Below, piece after piece: positions 10,137-19,475 of a DNA stretch of 64,000 bases (within the stretch, counting starts at the first letter, position 1; every line of letters starts with the position of its first letter). This DNA comes from Symsagittifera roscoffensis (taxonomy: Eukaryota; Xenacoelomorpha; Acoela; Convolutidae). Under the pieces are notes generated by a model. It made no database searches. It saw nothing but the letters and a program-made list of their open reading frames with translations, and was not told the DNA's origin. A program made the position numbers and the translations under genes. The stretch covers positions 10,253,579 through 10,317,578 of the forward strand of contig NC_087065.1 in the NCBI RefSeq assembly GCF_963678635.1, read 5' to 3'.

Positions 10137-12616
10137 TGTAAACTTGGGGGAATTCACAATATCTCTAGGCCGGCTTTCTCACTCGTTATCGTCCTTCGCA
10201 CCGCCGCAATATGTTCCCTTTAGTACTGGGGTCAGTGGGGCAACCGATTCCCAATACTGTTTACAATCCCAAAAGGGTTGATTTGGTGGTTGGCTTCTCT
10301 GTATCTTACTATGCTGCTTGCCCCGTGATCTGTGCTCTTCCGACTGTATCTCACTTGTCAATCAATAGTCGATCGCAACAACAATTCCAATAATAAGACT
10401 GAATTAGGAAATAAATATAACCAAATACAGAGTAGCCTCTAAATGGCGGAAATATCAATTAGTCGTTCAAATAAAGAATAGGACTGCGATTTGTATTAAT
10501 TAACTAACTGCCTTTAACAGTTATCAATATCCCAACCTTAATTATCGTTCGGAGTTATCTTCTCTGAACTACGCTTTAATCCCAAAAGTACCCTAGGAAA
10601 AATTACCTCACCCGATAAATTAACAACTTTCGCGAAGTTGTTCCTTTAAGGTTTTTGCAACTTTTTCCAACCGACTTACTCAGTCTTTGTCAACTTTCGT
10701 TCTCACTCTAATTTGAGGATACAACGACTACCTTAACTCGTAGCCCAAATTGTTCTCTAACTTAACTGAGAACCAACTATTTTCAATCGTAGTTTTCACT
10801 GTTCTCTAACTAACTGAGAACCAACTATACTCTATCTCAGTATCAATTGTTCTGACCCGGTTCGGTGGTTGTACCTTAATCGCGTATCGTTATCTTTATT
10901 TACTTTCGGTTCGGTCAGAGGCCTACCGTTCCTTATCCCTACTGACATTCACTTAACTAGCCGCCACTCAGGACTTGTCAGCTGAATCAACCATTAGGTC
11001 AGCTTTAATTAAATATCATTCACTTAACTAGCTGCCACTCAGTTAATCAGGACATACTGAGCAAACATTGGGTTCAACTACAAAATCGGCTCCCAATCGT
11101 ATTTGACAAATGAACCCTTGCATGATTTTATTTTAGTTCTTCCTAACTTTTTCCCTTTCCTATGGATTGGGTAGTACTCACACAATCGGTAACTTAACTT
11201 CCGTGATACTTGAAAAGTTTCCATTTTGGTCATTTTAATTTTATTCCCCTAAGTCCAAGGGCTGGGTAATTCCCTTCCCCGTGTCCGTATGGATCCGAAA
11301 AAACACCTAAAGAATTTATTTAATATGCTAGGGCTGTTCATAAAATCTTCATCCCGAAATTCCCATTTCCCCCCATAGATGTTCCCAATTTTTGTACGGG
11401 GCTGTATTTTTACTTGTTTGTCGTTTTTATCGAAAGTCCAAGTGGAGTGGGTTAAGCTGACCCCAATGTTTGCTAATTACAGAAAATCACTTTCGCTCGC
11501 GTACAAAGGTCAAAACTAAAAACTCTCAATTTAGGGCCTCCCCTTACCCCCCAGGTGGGTAGGTACCCCTTACGGGTCCTTACAATGCTAATTTATTACT
11601 TTTCAGGGGGTTCCGGGGTCTTGGGGTCAAGAATGCCTAACGACCTCTTAGAGGTCATCCGAGGTCAAATGAGGTCAAACGCGTCCAAACGTCTTAATTT
11701 CGATGGGAGATCATTCTCACTAAGTTTCATTCATATCGGACCATCCCTTCCCATATTTTCGAAAATATTGGGTCAATTAACACTTTTCCCTAAAATTGCC
11801 ATTTTCACCCCATAGGAAGTTCCGGAGAGGATTGGATCACTAGATGTCCCCCTACTGGGTTGGGCCCCCCTTCACATTGGTGCATTAAAATCACAAGTCA
11901 ATTATCACTATCAGGTGTTAATAGCCTTATTTAATTTTCACGTGCTAATAGCTTCCGACGTAGCCGCCGGATTGGGTCCAAACATTGATACATTATAGGT
12001 CTTCCCCAAACCTACCATCCCCCCAAGTTTCAGCCTCCTAGCATCATCAGGGGTCGAGAAATAACAAAAAGGGGGTTTTGTTTACATAAGGCGTTAAACC
12101 GGAAGTAATAACCGGATGCGTTCAAAATCCCGGTGGTGATCTTCCCTCGCCTAGGGCTACAACATATTGCAATATGAAGTCATTCTGACCATTAGTTACC
12201 GGTTTACAAAAAGTGCTAATTGCATTTTCGGAAATCATTATCACTCGCCCCCCAGGGGTCCCAGAGGTCTGAAAATTTGCATGCCCGGCTAAAATCAACT
12301 CTATTAGTCACCCACCAATTTCCATAAGGATCGGACCGGTGGTTCCCAATCCGGGGGGGGGGGGTTTCCAGAATTTTAGCGCTTTCTTCTTTTTTCCAAA
12401 TCTTCGCCCTAGATGTCAAATTCAAGGTGCTAATCCGATTACGATTGTTTGCTCTCAGACTAAGATTATCTATCACTGAATTTCATTGCTACAAGTTCAT
12501 ACAGTCGGTTTACGTTGAAATCAAATTTCGAAATTTTCAACCGTTTTCATCATGAATTACCAATCCTACACCCAGGTTTCTATAGCATGTAATACAGTAG
12601 AATCACCAATTCTACA
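10137..12616 (-). repeat. 3' LTR (left copy) of the RT-less element, 2480 bp
   Basis: It is almost identical to 15683-18164. It is very long for an animal LTR and contains internal short direct repeats: the phrase CATTCACTTAACTAGC occurs twice (about 10949 and 11021), the phrase AACTGAGAACCAACTA twice (about 10761 and 10812), and GAGGTCA words cluster near 11652-11675. A run of about 13 G lies near 12352. Short ORFs in it on both strands have no recognisable features and I do not call them genes. Confidence 0.9.
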
Positions 12617-12997
12617 ATCTTCCCTTCTAGTCTATTATTCTCGCGAATAATGAAAAAGTTACTAATTACAAGCCTACGGTTAACTTACATAACGCTTCGT
12701 TCCGCTACGCCGTGTTCTCAACACTTGGTCGTTTTTCCCCCTTTTAAAATTTTATTCTTAAAGATTGCGGACCCATCAGTTAGTCCCCGTTAAATAAACA
12801 ATTATATAGCACAATGAGTAACCTAAGAGGGGACGTAACTGAATTAACTTTACTCTTCATGGTACGATCCAACCCTTTCCTATTCGTAATCATTAATGTT
12901 CGAAATCCGCACAAAACCGTTAGGTGGGATCGCACTCAGATAACAAGAAGCACCAACTATATATGAAATGAACAGAAACACTTTATTAATGAAAGTT
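12617..12997 (-). other. 3' untranslated internal region of the RT-less element
   Basis: This is non-coding sequence between the end of the pol-tail ORF and the 3' LTR, carrying the polypurine tract next to the LTR. Confidence 0.7.
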
Positions 12998-13726
12998 TTA
13001 ACTCACAAACTCGTCGATTCCAAACCTTACAGGTGGTTTCCTTACTCGAGTTGGCCGACCGCCATCATCTGCAGTGCTAATTTCTATCACTGGTTCAGCA
13101 GCCATCGGCTCTCCCGGGGGTCTGCCTTCCGCCTCACTCGGTAGATTCGCAGGCTCTTCTTCCCTTCTGGCCTTGAGCTCCGTCGCATCGTACGTCTCTA
13201 TCACATCTTCCCTCCTAGCCACATCCATCATTCGTTGAGGTGGATCAGCAAAGTGTTCGGGCATCGCCCTGTTTCGCACATTACGCCCAGGTGGATTCAC
13301 TTGTTGCTCTTCCGCTTGATTGCTCACAGGCAACAATCTCACTGGTACATCTTTTGGACCTGGGTCATGACTAAAACCCTCCCGGTTGTTCGCCCACAAC
13401 AACTCATTTTTATCATACATCTCCCGGTCATCGAAGAAACTAACCGACCGATAAGGAGTCGGTCGCTTGCTCGTTGTGGCCCCCTCTGACTCTGAAACCA
13501 CTGCAACCATATCTGATCGACCTCCGCCACGAGTCCTTCTCAGTGCTTCCTCTAACGATACTGGCTTGGGGCATCCATACATGTCGTCGTCTTCAGCTTC
13601 GTTATCATGGAGCATATTTACACTGTGACTCTCATAGTTGACTGGCCAACCCTCTGGAATTTCGGCCAGTACATCGCTGGACATATTATTTGTCAGAATT
13701 GGTCTATCCCACCGGTTCGCTTCCAA
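12998..13726 (-). CDS. Pol-tail-like ORF of the RT-less element
   Basis: The 242-codon ORF, intact, lies in the -1 frame relative to the protease ORF and overlaps its end. The body is acidic and hydrophilic (NMLHDNEAEDDDMYGCPKP) with no enzyme motif. The C-terminus GGRPTRVRKPPVRFGIDEFV resembles the basic, proline-rich tail that ends many Ty3/gypsy pol proteins after integrase. The simplest reading is that the pol start and pol end have been joined in frame with RT, RNase H and integrase removed. It would be made only after a second -1 shift at GGGAAAA (13732-13738). The role of the product is unknown. Confidence 0.6.
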   Translation of the reverse strand: MEANRWDRPILTNNMSSDVLAEIPEGWPVNYESHSVNMLHDNEAEDDDMYGCPKPVSLEEALRRTRGGGRSDMVAVVSESEGATTSKRPTPYRSVSFFDDREMYDKNELLWANNREGFSHDPGPKDVPVRLLPVSNQAEEQQVNPPGRNVRNRAMPEHFADPPQRMMDVARREDVIETYDATELKARREEEPANLPSEAEGRPPGEPMAAEPVIEISTADDGGRPTRVRKPPVRFGIDEFVS

Positions 13727-14532
13727 CTTGTTTTTCCCTCCTGCGTCTGGGGGAACTCGGGGACCAGCTGGGGAGCCTTATAAAACACTGGCACAACCGA
13801 TCCTTCCGTAGGCCCCGTCCACAAGTTGTCTCTGCTGAATTCTAACGAACATTTGTACCCTCTCAGTGATCTGAGACCGAGTACCATCTCAGCCTTCAGT
13901 TCGGGTACCACCAGAGCCTCGATTTCATCATCGATGACACCTAACTTCAAATTTGTCGTTATGCAACCATCAACAGCGACCTTCTTTCCGTCCGCTGTCT
14001 CCAAGTGACCCCTGTACAGTTTTATCTCCGGTCCATCAACAATTTTTCGAGCCTTGTCGCTTCGGATCAAATTCGTTATGGCCCCCGTGTCCAATAACGT
14101 GTCCATGTTTGTTCCTCCAACGCAAGCATCCACATAGGCTCCGTACGGATCATTCGACCAATGACTAATAACCACGCACTCGTATGTCATCTTTGTTTGG
14201 CGATTGTGGATCGCGCCTGTATCATTCGCATTATCTGTGGTTCGTGACCGACGCTGCAATATTGTCCTCACATGCTCCCTGTCGAGGATCGAATCACCTT
14301 CGCATTTGTCTTCACGCATTCGCTCAGTCTCGATGATCCGTCTGGGATCGTCAACTGTCGCTGGAGGTCGTCTGACACCTCGTTGCTTCTTATATTCGGC
14401 CGGAACAAAGCCTCCCTCGAACTCGTCTACTGTCCCGGCCCCTGGTAGTTTAAATGGTTCGCACTTCTTTGGGGACAGCCTTTCGCAATGTGGCCCACCT
14501 GTCCACAACAAAAACAAGCACCCTGGGTCCAT
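13693..14532 (-). CDS. pro: Aspartic protease ORF of the RT-less element
   Basis: The 279-codon open stretch is in the -1 frame relative to gag. Its real entry point is probably the slippery site at 14448-14454 rather than its first ATG. The retroviral-type protease signature is clear: DTLLDTGAITNLI (near 14090-14110), followed by a later hydrophobic block VVPELKAEMVLGLRSL that fits the second conserved region of the fold. The protease would cleave Gag and Gag-Pro in the particle. The frame is uninterrupted and the ORF ends at TGA about 40 bases after the second slippery heptamer. Confidence 0.8.
   Translation of the reverse strand: MDPGCLFLLWTGGPHCERLSPKKCEPFKLPGAGTVDEFEGGFVPAEYKKQRGVRRPPATVDDPRRIIETERMREDKCEGDSILDREHVRTILQRRSRTTDNANDTGAIHNRQTKMTYECVVISHWSNDPYGAYVDACVGGTNMDTLLDTGAITNLIRSDKARKIVDGPEIKLYRGHLETADGKKVAVDGCITTNLKLGVIDDEIEALVVPELKAEMVLGLRSLRGYKCSLEFSRDNLWTGPTEGSVVPVFYKAPQLVPEFPQTQEGKTSWKRTGGIDQF
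13732..13738 (-). promoter_or_regulatory. Second -1 slippery heptamer (GGGAAAA)
   Basis: On the minus strand G GGA AAA is in protease codon phase and lies in the short overlap with the third ORF. A -1 shift leads straight into that ORF (KLEANRW...). I see only a weak downstream pairing (TTGG with CCAA), so the stimulating structure is uncertain. Confidence 0.55.
14398..14454 (-). promoter_or_regulatory. -1 ribosomal frameshift signal (TTTAAAC plus stem)
   Basis: On the minus strand the heptamer T TTA AAC (14454-14448) is in gag codon phase. A 7-base spacer follows, then GGCCGGGA (14440-14433), which can pair with TTCCGGCC (14405-14398) to give an 8-bp stem with one G-U pair. Slipping -1 here enters exactly the open protease frame (FKLPGAG...). 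The spacing is in the optimal range known for retroviral frameshifting. Confidence 0.8.
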
Positions 14533-15629
14533 GGGTTCTTCAAACCGTATCGGCCAACACCATTGCCCGCACTTTTCTGACTGTTTCCTCCCGACTCGAA
14601 CAACTGCCTCGACTGGGGACGAGTCTCTTGTTGGGGTCTGCCATCGGGGTTCGGAGTAGGGGTAAGCGAATTAACTAACTTTCCCATCATAGCCGTCATA
14701 CTCTGCATCTGTGTCATCACATCATCGTGTCTCGAGTTCTGAATTTTCAATTGTTTCGCTAGATCATTCTGCTGCGACCCCTGTCTTTGCACCTGTGTCA
14801 CAATCTGATCTAGCCGCTGATCTGTATTTTTCTGCCAACTTGTCAGGTCCGCTCGCAGTTGTTGAGCCCCGCCTGCTTGTAATTCGTCGCCGATAACTCC
14901 CGATTCTATCTCTAGAAAATCGTGCATTTCCCGAACAGCATTAGGACGTCTTCTGTTGCGCAGCCTGGCTGTCCTACTAGCCATCTCTAGTGCTTGGGCT
15001 CGAGCCACAGCTTGACCGAAGCTATCGAAATCTTCTCGTAGAAGCAACTCCTGTAGATCCGCATCGAATATCCCATCGATGAACTGCTCACGATTCATAT
15101 CGTCTCGAATCTGCACTGGAATATTCGCATTCGCTACTTCGCCCACTGATCGCACTCGTCGGGAGAATTCTCTGATTCCCTCTTTCTCATTTTGCATTAA
15201 GTTCTTGAACTCGGCCCGTGCGCCTGCTTGGGTCTGGAAGGGCATCATTCGATGGTCGAGTTCCCCCAACATTCGTCCCAGAGTCGGGTCGTCGAACCCG
15301 TCAACTTCTTGTCGAAAGTGAGCTGGCATACTCGTGAACTCGTCTAACGCCCAACCTGTCAAACATGTTGGCAAGACCATCCGAGCTTGTTCGTCGTCCC
15401 ACCTGTTCGCGTCGGCGACCCACGCGAAATGCTTTCTCCAATCAGCCCAATTCTGATAACTATTCGAAGGAAACTGGTCTGGTCGGATCGTACCAAATCC
15501 GAACACACCCTGCTGTCGATCGAGGGCGTTCGCCGCTGCCACTGCAGCCTCTGCCATGAGCTGTCTATCCTGTTCATTCATGGCAATCGTCTGTCGATTG
15601 TTCGTTCGCACTAATCGTCTCGATCTCAC
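14427..15629 (-). CDS. gag: Gag polyprotein of the RT-less element
   Basis: There are 400 codons, with a likely internal start at MNEQDRQ (codon 17, 15581). The N-terminal two thirds contains the usual Ty3/gypsy capsid pattern: NWADWRKHFAWVADANRWDD, then CLTGWALDEF, then the EGIREFSRRVRSVGEVAN helix. A Gln-rich coiled linker precedes a single zinc knuckle, CFCCGQVGHIAKGC (C-x2-C-x4-H-x4-C). The stop is 24 bases past a TTTAAAC slippery heptamer in the correct phase. Gag would assemble the particle and bind RNA. The ORF is intact, consistent with recent activity. Confidence 0.9.
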   Translation of the reverse strand: MRSRRLVRTNNRQTIAMNEQDRQLMAEAAVAAANALDRQQGVFGFGTIRPDQFPSNSYQNWADWRKHFAWVADANRWDDEQARMVLPTCLTGWALDEFTSMPAHFRQEVDGFDDPTLGRMLGELDHRMMPFQTQAGARAEFKNLMQNEKEGIREFSRRVRSVGEVANANIPVQIRDDMNREQFIDGIFDADLQELLLREDFDSFGQAVARAQALEMASRTARLRNRRRPNAVREMHDFLEIESGVIGDELQAGGAQQLRADLTSWQKNTDQRLDQIVTQVQRQGSQQNDLAKQLKIQNSRHDDVMTQMQSMTAMMGKLVNSLTPTPNPDGRPQQETRPQSRQLFESGGNSQKSAGNGVGRYGLKNPWTQGACFCCGQVGHIAKGCPQRSANHLNYQGPGQ

Positions 15630-15682
15630 ACAAGTCGTTGTTGCAGCTAAAATCCAGAATAACGCCCACCCAGGAGCGCCAC
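15630..15682 (-). other. Leader with primer-binding site of the RT-less element
   Basis: Directly inside the 5' LTR, after one base, the minus strand reads TGGCGCTCCTGGGTGGGC. It begins TGG as a tRNA-primed binding site should, and shares TGGCGC with the site of the element at 1187. I did not assign the tRNA. Confidence 0.6.
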
Positions 15683-18164
15683 TGTAAACTTGGGGGAATT
15701 CACAATATCTCTAGGCCGGCTTTCTCACTCGTTATCGTCCTTCGCACCGCCGCAATATGTTCCCTTTAGTACTGGGGTCAGTGGGGCAACCGATTCCCAA
15801 TACTGTTTACAATCCCAAAAGGGTTGATTTGGTGGTTGGCTTCTCTGTATCTTACTATGCTGCTTGCCCCGTGATCTGTGCTCTTCCGACTGTATCTCAC
15901 TTGTCAATCAATAGTCGATCGCAACAACAATTCCAATAATAAGACTGAATTAGGAAATAAATATAACCAAATACAGAGTAGCCTCTAAATGGCGGAAATA
16001 TCAATTAGTCGTTCAAATAAAGAATAGGACTGCGATTTGTATTAATTAACTAACTGCCTTTAACAGTTATCAATATCCCAACCTTAATTATCGTTCGGAG
16101 TTATCTTCTCTGAACTACGCTTTAATCCCAAAAGTACCCTAGGAAAAATTACCTCACCCGATAAATTAACAACTTTCGCGAAGTTGTTCCTTTAAGGTTT
16201 TTGCAACTTTTTCCAACCGACTTACTCAGTCTTTGTCAACTTTCGTTCTCACTCTAATTTGAGGATACAACGACTACCTTAACTCGTAGCCCAAATTGTT
16301 CTCTAACTTAACTGAGAACCAACTATTTTCAATCGTAGTTTTCACTGTTCTCTAACTAACTGAGAACCAACTATACTCTATCTCAGTATCAATTGTTCTG
16401 ACCCGGTTCGGTGGTTGTACCTTAATCGCGTATCGTTATCTTTATTTACTTTCGGTTCGGTCAGAGGCCTACCGTTCCTTATCCCTACTGACATTCACTT
16501 AACTAGCCGCCACTCAGGACTTGTCAGCTGAATCAACCATTAGGTCAGCTTTAATTAAATATCATTCACTTAACTAGCTGCCACTCAGTTAATCAGGACA
16601 TACTGAGCAAACATTGGGTTCAACTACAAAATCGGCTCCCAATCGTATTTGACAAATGAACCCTTGCATGATTTTATTTTAGTTCTTCCTAACTTTTTCC
16701 CTTTCCTATGGATTGGGTAGTACTCACACAATCGGTAACTTAACTTCCGTGATACTTGAAAAGTTTCCATTTTGGTCATTTTAATTTTATTCCCCTAAGT
16801 CCAAGGGCTGGGTAATTCCCTTCCCCGTGTCCGTTTGGATCCGAAAAAACACCACAAGAATTTATTTAATATGCTAGGGCTGTTCATAAAATCTTCATCC
16901 CGAAATTCCCATTTCCCCCCATAGATGTTCCCAATTTTTGTACGGGGCTGTATTTTTACTTGTTTGTCGTTTTTATCGAAAGTCCAAGTGGAGTGGGTTA
17001 AGCTGACCCCAATGTTTGCTAATTACAGAAAATCACTTTCGCTCGCGTACAAAGGTCAAAATTAAAAACTCTCAATTTAGGGCCTCCCCTTACCCCCCAG
17101 GTGGGTAGGTACCCCTTACGGGTCCTTACAATGCTAATTTATTACTTTTCAGGGGGTTCCGGGGTCTTGGGGTCAAGAATGCCTAACGACCTCTTAGAGG
17201 TCATCCGAGGTCAAATGAGGTCAAACGCGTCCAAACGTCTTAATTTCGATGGGAGATCATTCTCACTAAGTTTCATTCATATCGGACCATCCCTTCCCAT
17301 ATTTTCGAAAATATTGGGTCAATTAACACTTTTCCCTAAAATTGCCATTTTCACCCCATAGGAAGTTCCGGAGAGGATTGGATCACTAGATGTCCCCCTA
17401 CTGGGTTGGGCCCCCCTTCACATTGGTGCATTAAAATCACAAGTCAATTATCACTATCAGGTGTTAATAGCCTTATTTAATTTTCACGTGCTAATAGCTT
17501 CCGACGTAGCCGCCGGATTGGGTCCAAACATTGATACATTATAGGTCTTCCCCAAACCTACCATCCCCCCAAGTTTCAGCCTCCTAGCATCATCAGGGGT
17601 CGAGAAATAACAAAAAGGGGGTTTTGTTTACATAAGGCGTTAAACCGGAAGTAATAACCGGATGCGTTCAAAATCCCGGTGGTGATCTTCCCTCGCCTAG
17701 GGCTACAACATATTGCAATATGAAGTCATTCTGACCATTAGTTACCGGTTTACAAAAAGTGCTAATTGCATTTTCGGAAATCATTATCACTCGCCCCCCA
17801 GGGGTCCCAGAGGTCTGAAAATTTGCATGCCCGGCTAAAATCAACTCTATTAGTAACCCACCAATTTTCATAAGGATCGGACCGGTGGTTCCCAATCCGG
17901 GGGGGGGGGGGGTTTCCAGAATTTTAGCGCTTTCTTCTTTTTTCCAAATCTTCGCCCTAGATGTCAAATTCAAGGTGCAAATCCGATTACGATTGTTTGC
18001 TCTCAGACTAAGCTTATCTATCACTGAATTTCATTGCTACAAGTTCATACAGTCGGTTTACGTTGAAATCAAATTTCGAAATTTTCAACCGTTTTCATCA
18101 TGAATTACCAATCCTACACCCAGGTTTCTATAGCATGTAATACAGTAGAATCACCAATTCTACA
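15683..18164 (-). repeat. 5' LTR (right copy) of the RT-less element, 2482 bp
   Basis: It matches 10137-12616 throughout. Differences seen by eye include CCGTTTGG/CCGTATGG, CACCACAAG/CACCTAAAG, AAAATT/AAAACT, GTAACCC/GTCACCC, TTTTCAT/TTTCCAT, GTGCAAAT/GTGCTAAT, AAGCTT/AAGATT and the G-run length. Confidence 0.9.
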
Positions 18165-18171
18165 CTTGCGA

Positions 18172-18839
18172 ATGGATTACAAAACAAAGAAATATCTAAC
18201 ACAGAGGTTCCAAAAAAATCAGCTGGAAATCCTAAAAAACAAAAGTGCTCCAGGGATTTTAAAATAAGGGGAAGACTGGCGTAATCGGTTTTTCGATCTT
18301 TCGGAAATACAAAACGATCTTATTTGGCCAAACAATTTTCCATTATGCAGGCATGAAAAAATGTGCATTTTTGAATATTTTGACGAATCTTTGTATGTTG
18401 GCATCAAAAAAATGAAGGAAAATCTAGAACAATTATCGGGTGTTCGACCCTAAATGGATATTGCAAAAGCAATACCAAAAAAGGGCTCCTCGAGTTACTA
18501 GCAGGATTTCGGTTTACCAGCGTGTCGAATATATTAGTCTATCTTCTACAACCGATGAAACTAAATTTTCCAAAAAAAAATTGAAATTAGGAAAAATGAT
18601 TACCAGACAAAGTTTATTCCTTGAATTTGGCCAGGAAGCTGACCAGTCAAAACTGGAACTCAAATAATGACGTCACAAATAGCGAAGCGACGTCATCTCT
18701 CCACTCGAAACACCACGTGGGCTCGGATGGCAGCAACAGTTTCTCAAACACGATGAGGGGTCAAACCAAACAGCAGAATGGGTCTGGAAGTACTGTCACA
18801 TTACCAGCCATCGAGAATGCTCTGAAACATAGAAATTGA
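18172..18839 (+). pseudogene. Protein-like stretch in three frames, broken gene or unresolved exons
   Basis: Successive segments read like real protein but in frames 1, 2 and 3. First, 18172-18264 (MDYKTKKYLTQRFQKNQLE) ends at a TAA, and the same frame resumes with NDLIWPNNFPLCRHEKMCIF up to about 18452. Second, about 18440-18665 reads KRAPRVTSRISVYQRVEYIS. Third, about 18640-18839 reads a Ser/Asn/Thr/Gln-rich end, NALKHRN, with a stop. The third part has richer third-position GC than its surroundings. I do not recognise the family. It could be a decayed gene with frameshifts, or short exons separated by tiny introns. The RT-less retrotransposon inserted two bases before the first ATG. Confidence 0.35.
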
Positions 18840-19225
18840 AGACTGCGAGTTTATAAAATAACTTTACTTTTGTAGTATTTTTGCTGTAATTATAATTATA
18901 TTGTATAATTGAATAGATTAAATAATATAGTCTGCTTTTAAATTAAAACTTTAAATGGGTTTTTGAAAAATCAATCATTTGTTAGCAAATAGATACAGTG
19001 GCATCATTGGATTGGCAAGGAGCTATTTCTACCAATGCAAAAACGGACACACGTGAAATAGTCTTTTTGAAATCTTTCTAGGAGGTGACGCATCATCGCG
19101 TGTTTTTACCTTTCGTTATCTGAGTTCTAAGCCTCCTTCTTGGAGTGTGCCATGAAATAAACATGACGAAAGGTTGCAGGAAAGCGAAAAATAAACATAA
19201 CTTGAAAGCTGAAGGTCTAAATTCA
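18840..19225. other. Intergenic AT-rich stretch
   Basis: There is no supported gene. The first part may be a 3' untranslated region of the preceding protein-like stretch. Confidence 0.4.
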
Positions 19226-19475
19226 CCAGCGGATTTGAGGAGGGTGGGGGCTATTCAGGAATTCGACCCCCTGCCGACCCAAAGGGTCTCCCCTTTGTAC
19301 TATTTTGAGATATCAATTTTTGGTGAATTTTTGCAGCTGACATAAAACTTTTCTAAAGGCGCCTTAGGCGCCAATAGAAACTAATTTTGAGGTGGGAGCG
19401 CGCGCCGAAAAAACGCAATTTTTTGGTCAAAAGTTTCCAAAAAGTGCCTAAAAACGCCTGAAGAGGATGGTTTTT
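19226..19475 (+). repeat. Dispersed repeat, copy 1 (satellite-related)
   Basis: It starts GCGGATTTGAGGAGGGTGGG and shows, in order, CAGGAATTCGACCCCCTG, CCCAAAGGGT, a GATATCA word, CTAAAGGCGCCTTAGGCGCC, and AAAAAACGCAATTTTTTGGTC. The same series of words in the same order and spacing is present in the reverse complement of the 280-bp satellite monomer at 28900-38135 and in copies near 25000 and 46730. Confidence 0.75.

Larger units (their letters stand above)
10137..18164 (-). mobile_element. Young LTR retrotransposon lacking RT, RNase H and integrase
   Basis: Direct LTRs 10137-12616 and 15683-18164 begin TGTAAA and end CTACA (plus-strand reading), with the target duplication CTTGC on both sides (10132-10136 and 18165-18169). 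The 3.07-kb internal region reads on the minus strand: leader, gag, protease, then a pol-tail-like ORF. No RT, RNase H or integrase motif is present and the space is too short for them. All three ORFs are uninterrupted and the LTRs differ at only about eight or nine bases plus a G-run length, so insertion was recent. This looks like a deletion derivative moved in trans by an autonomous relative. A purine-rich tract (minus strand AGAAGGGAAGAT, 12617-12628) abuts the 3' LTR. Confidence 0.9.

Noticed and set aside
10179-10393. 60-codon ORFs on both strands in the long LTR (also at 15725-15939), and an 86-codon ORF at 11555 and 17101
   Set aside because: They are present in both LTR copies only because the LTRs are identical; there is no recognisable domain and the two strands compete over the same bases.
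13235-15614. Plus-strand ORFs opposite gag and protease
   Set aside because: They are antisense shadows of clearly recognised minus-strand retrotransposon genes.
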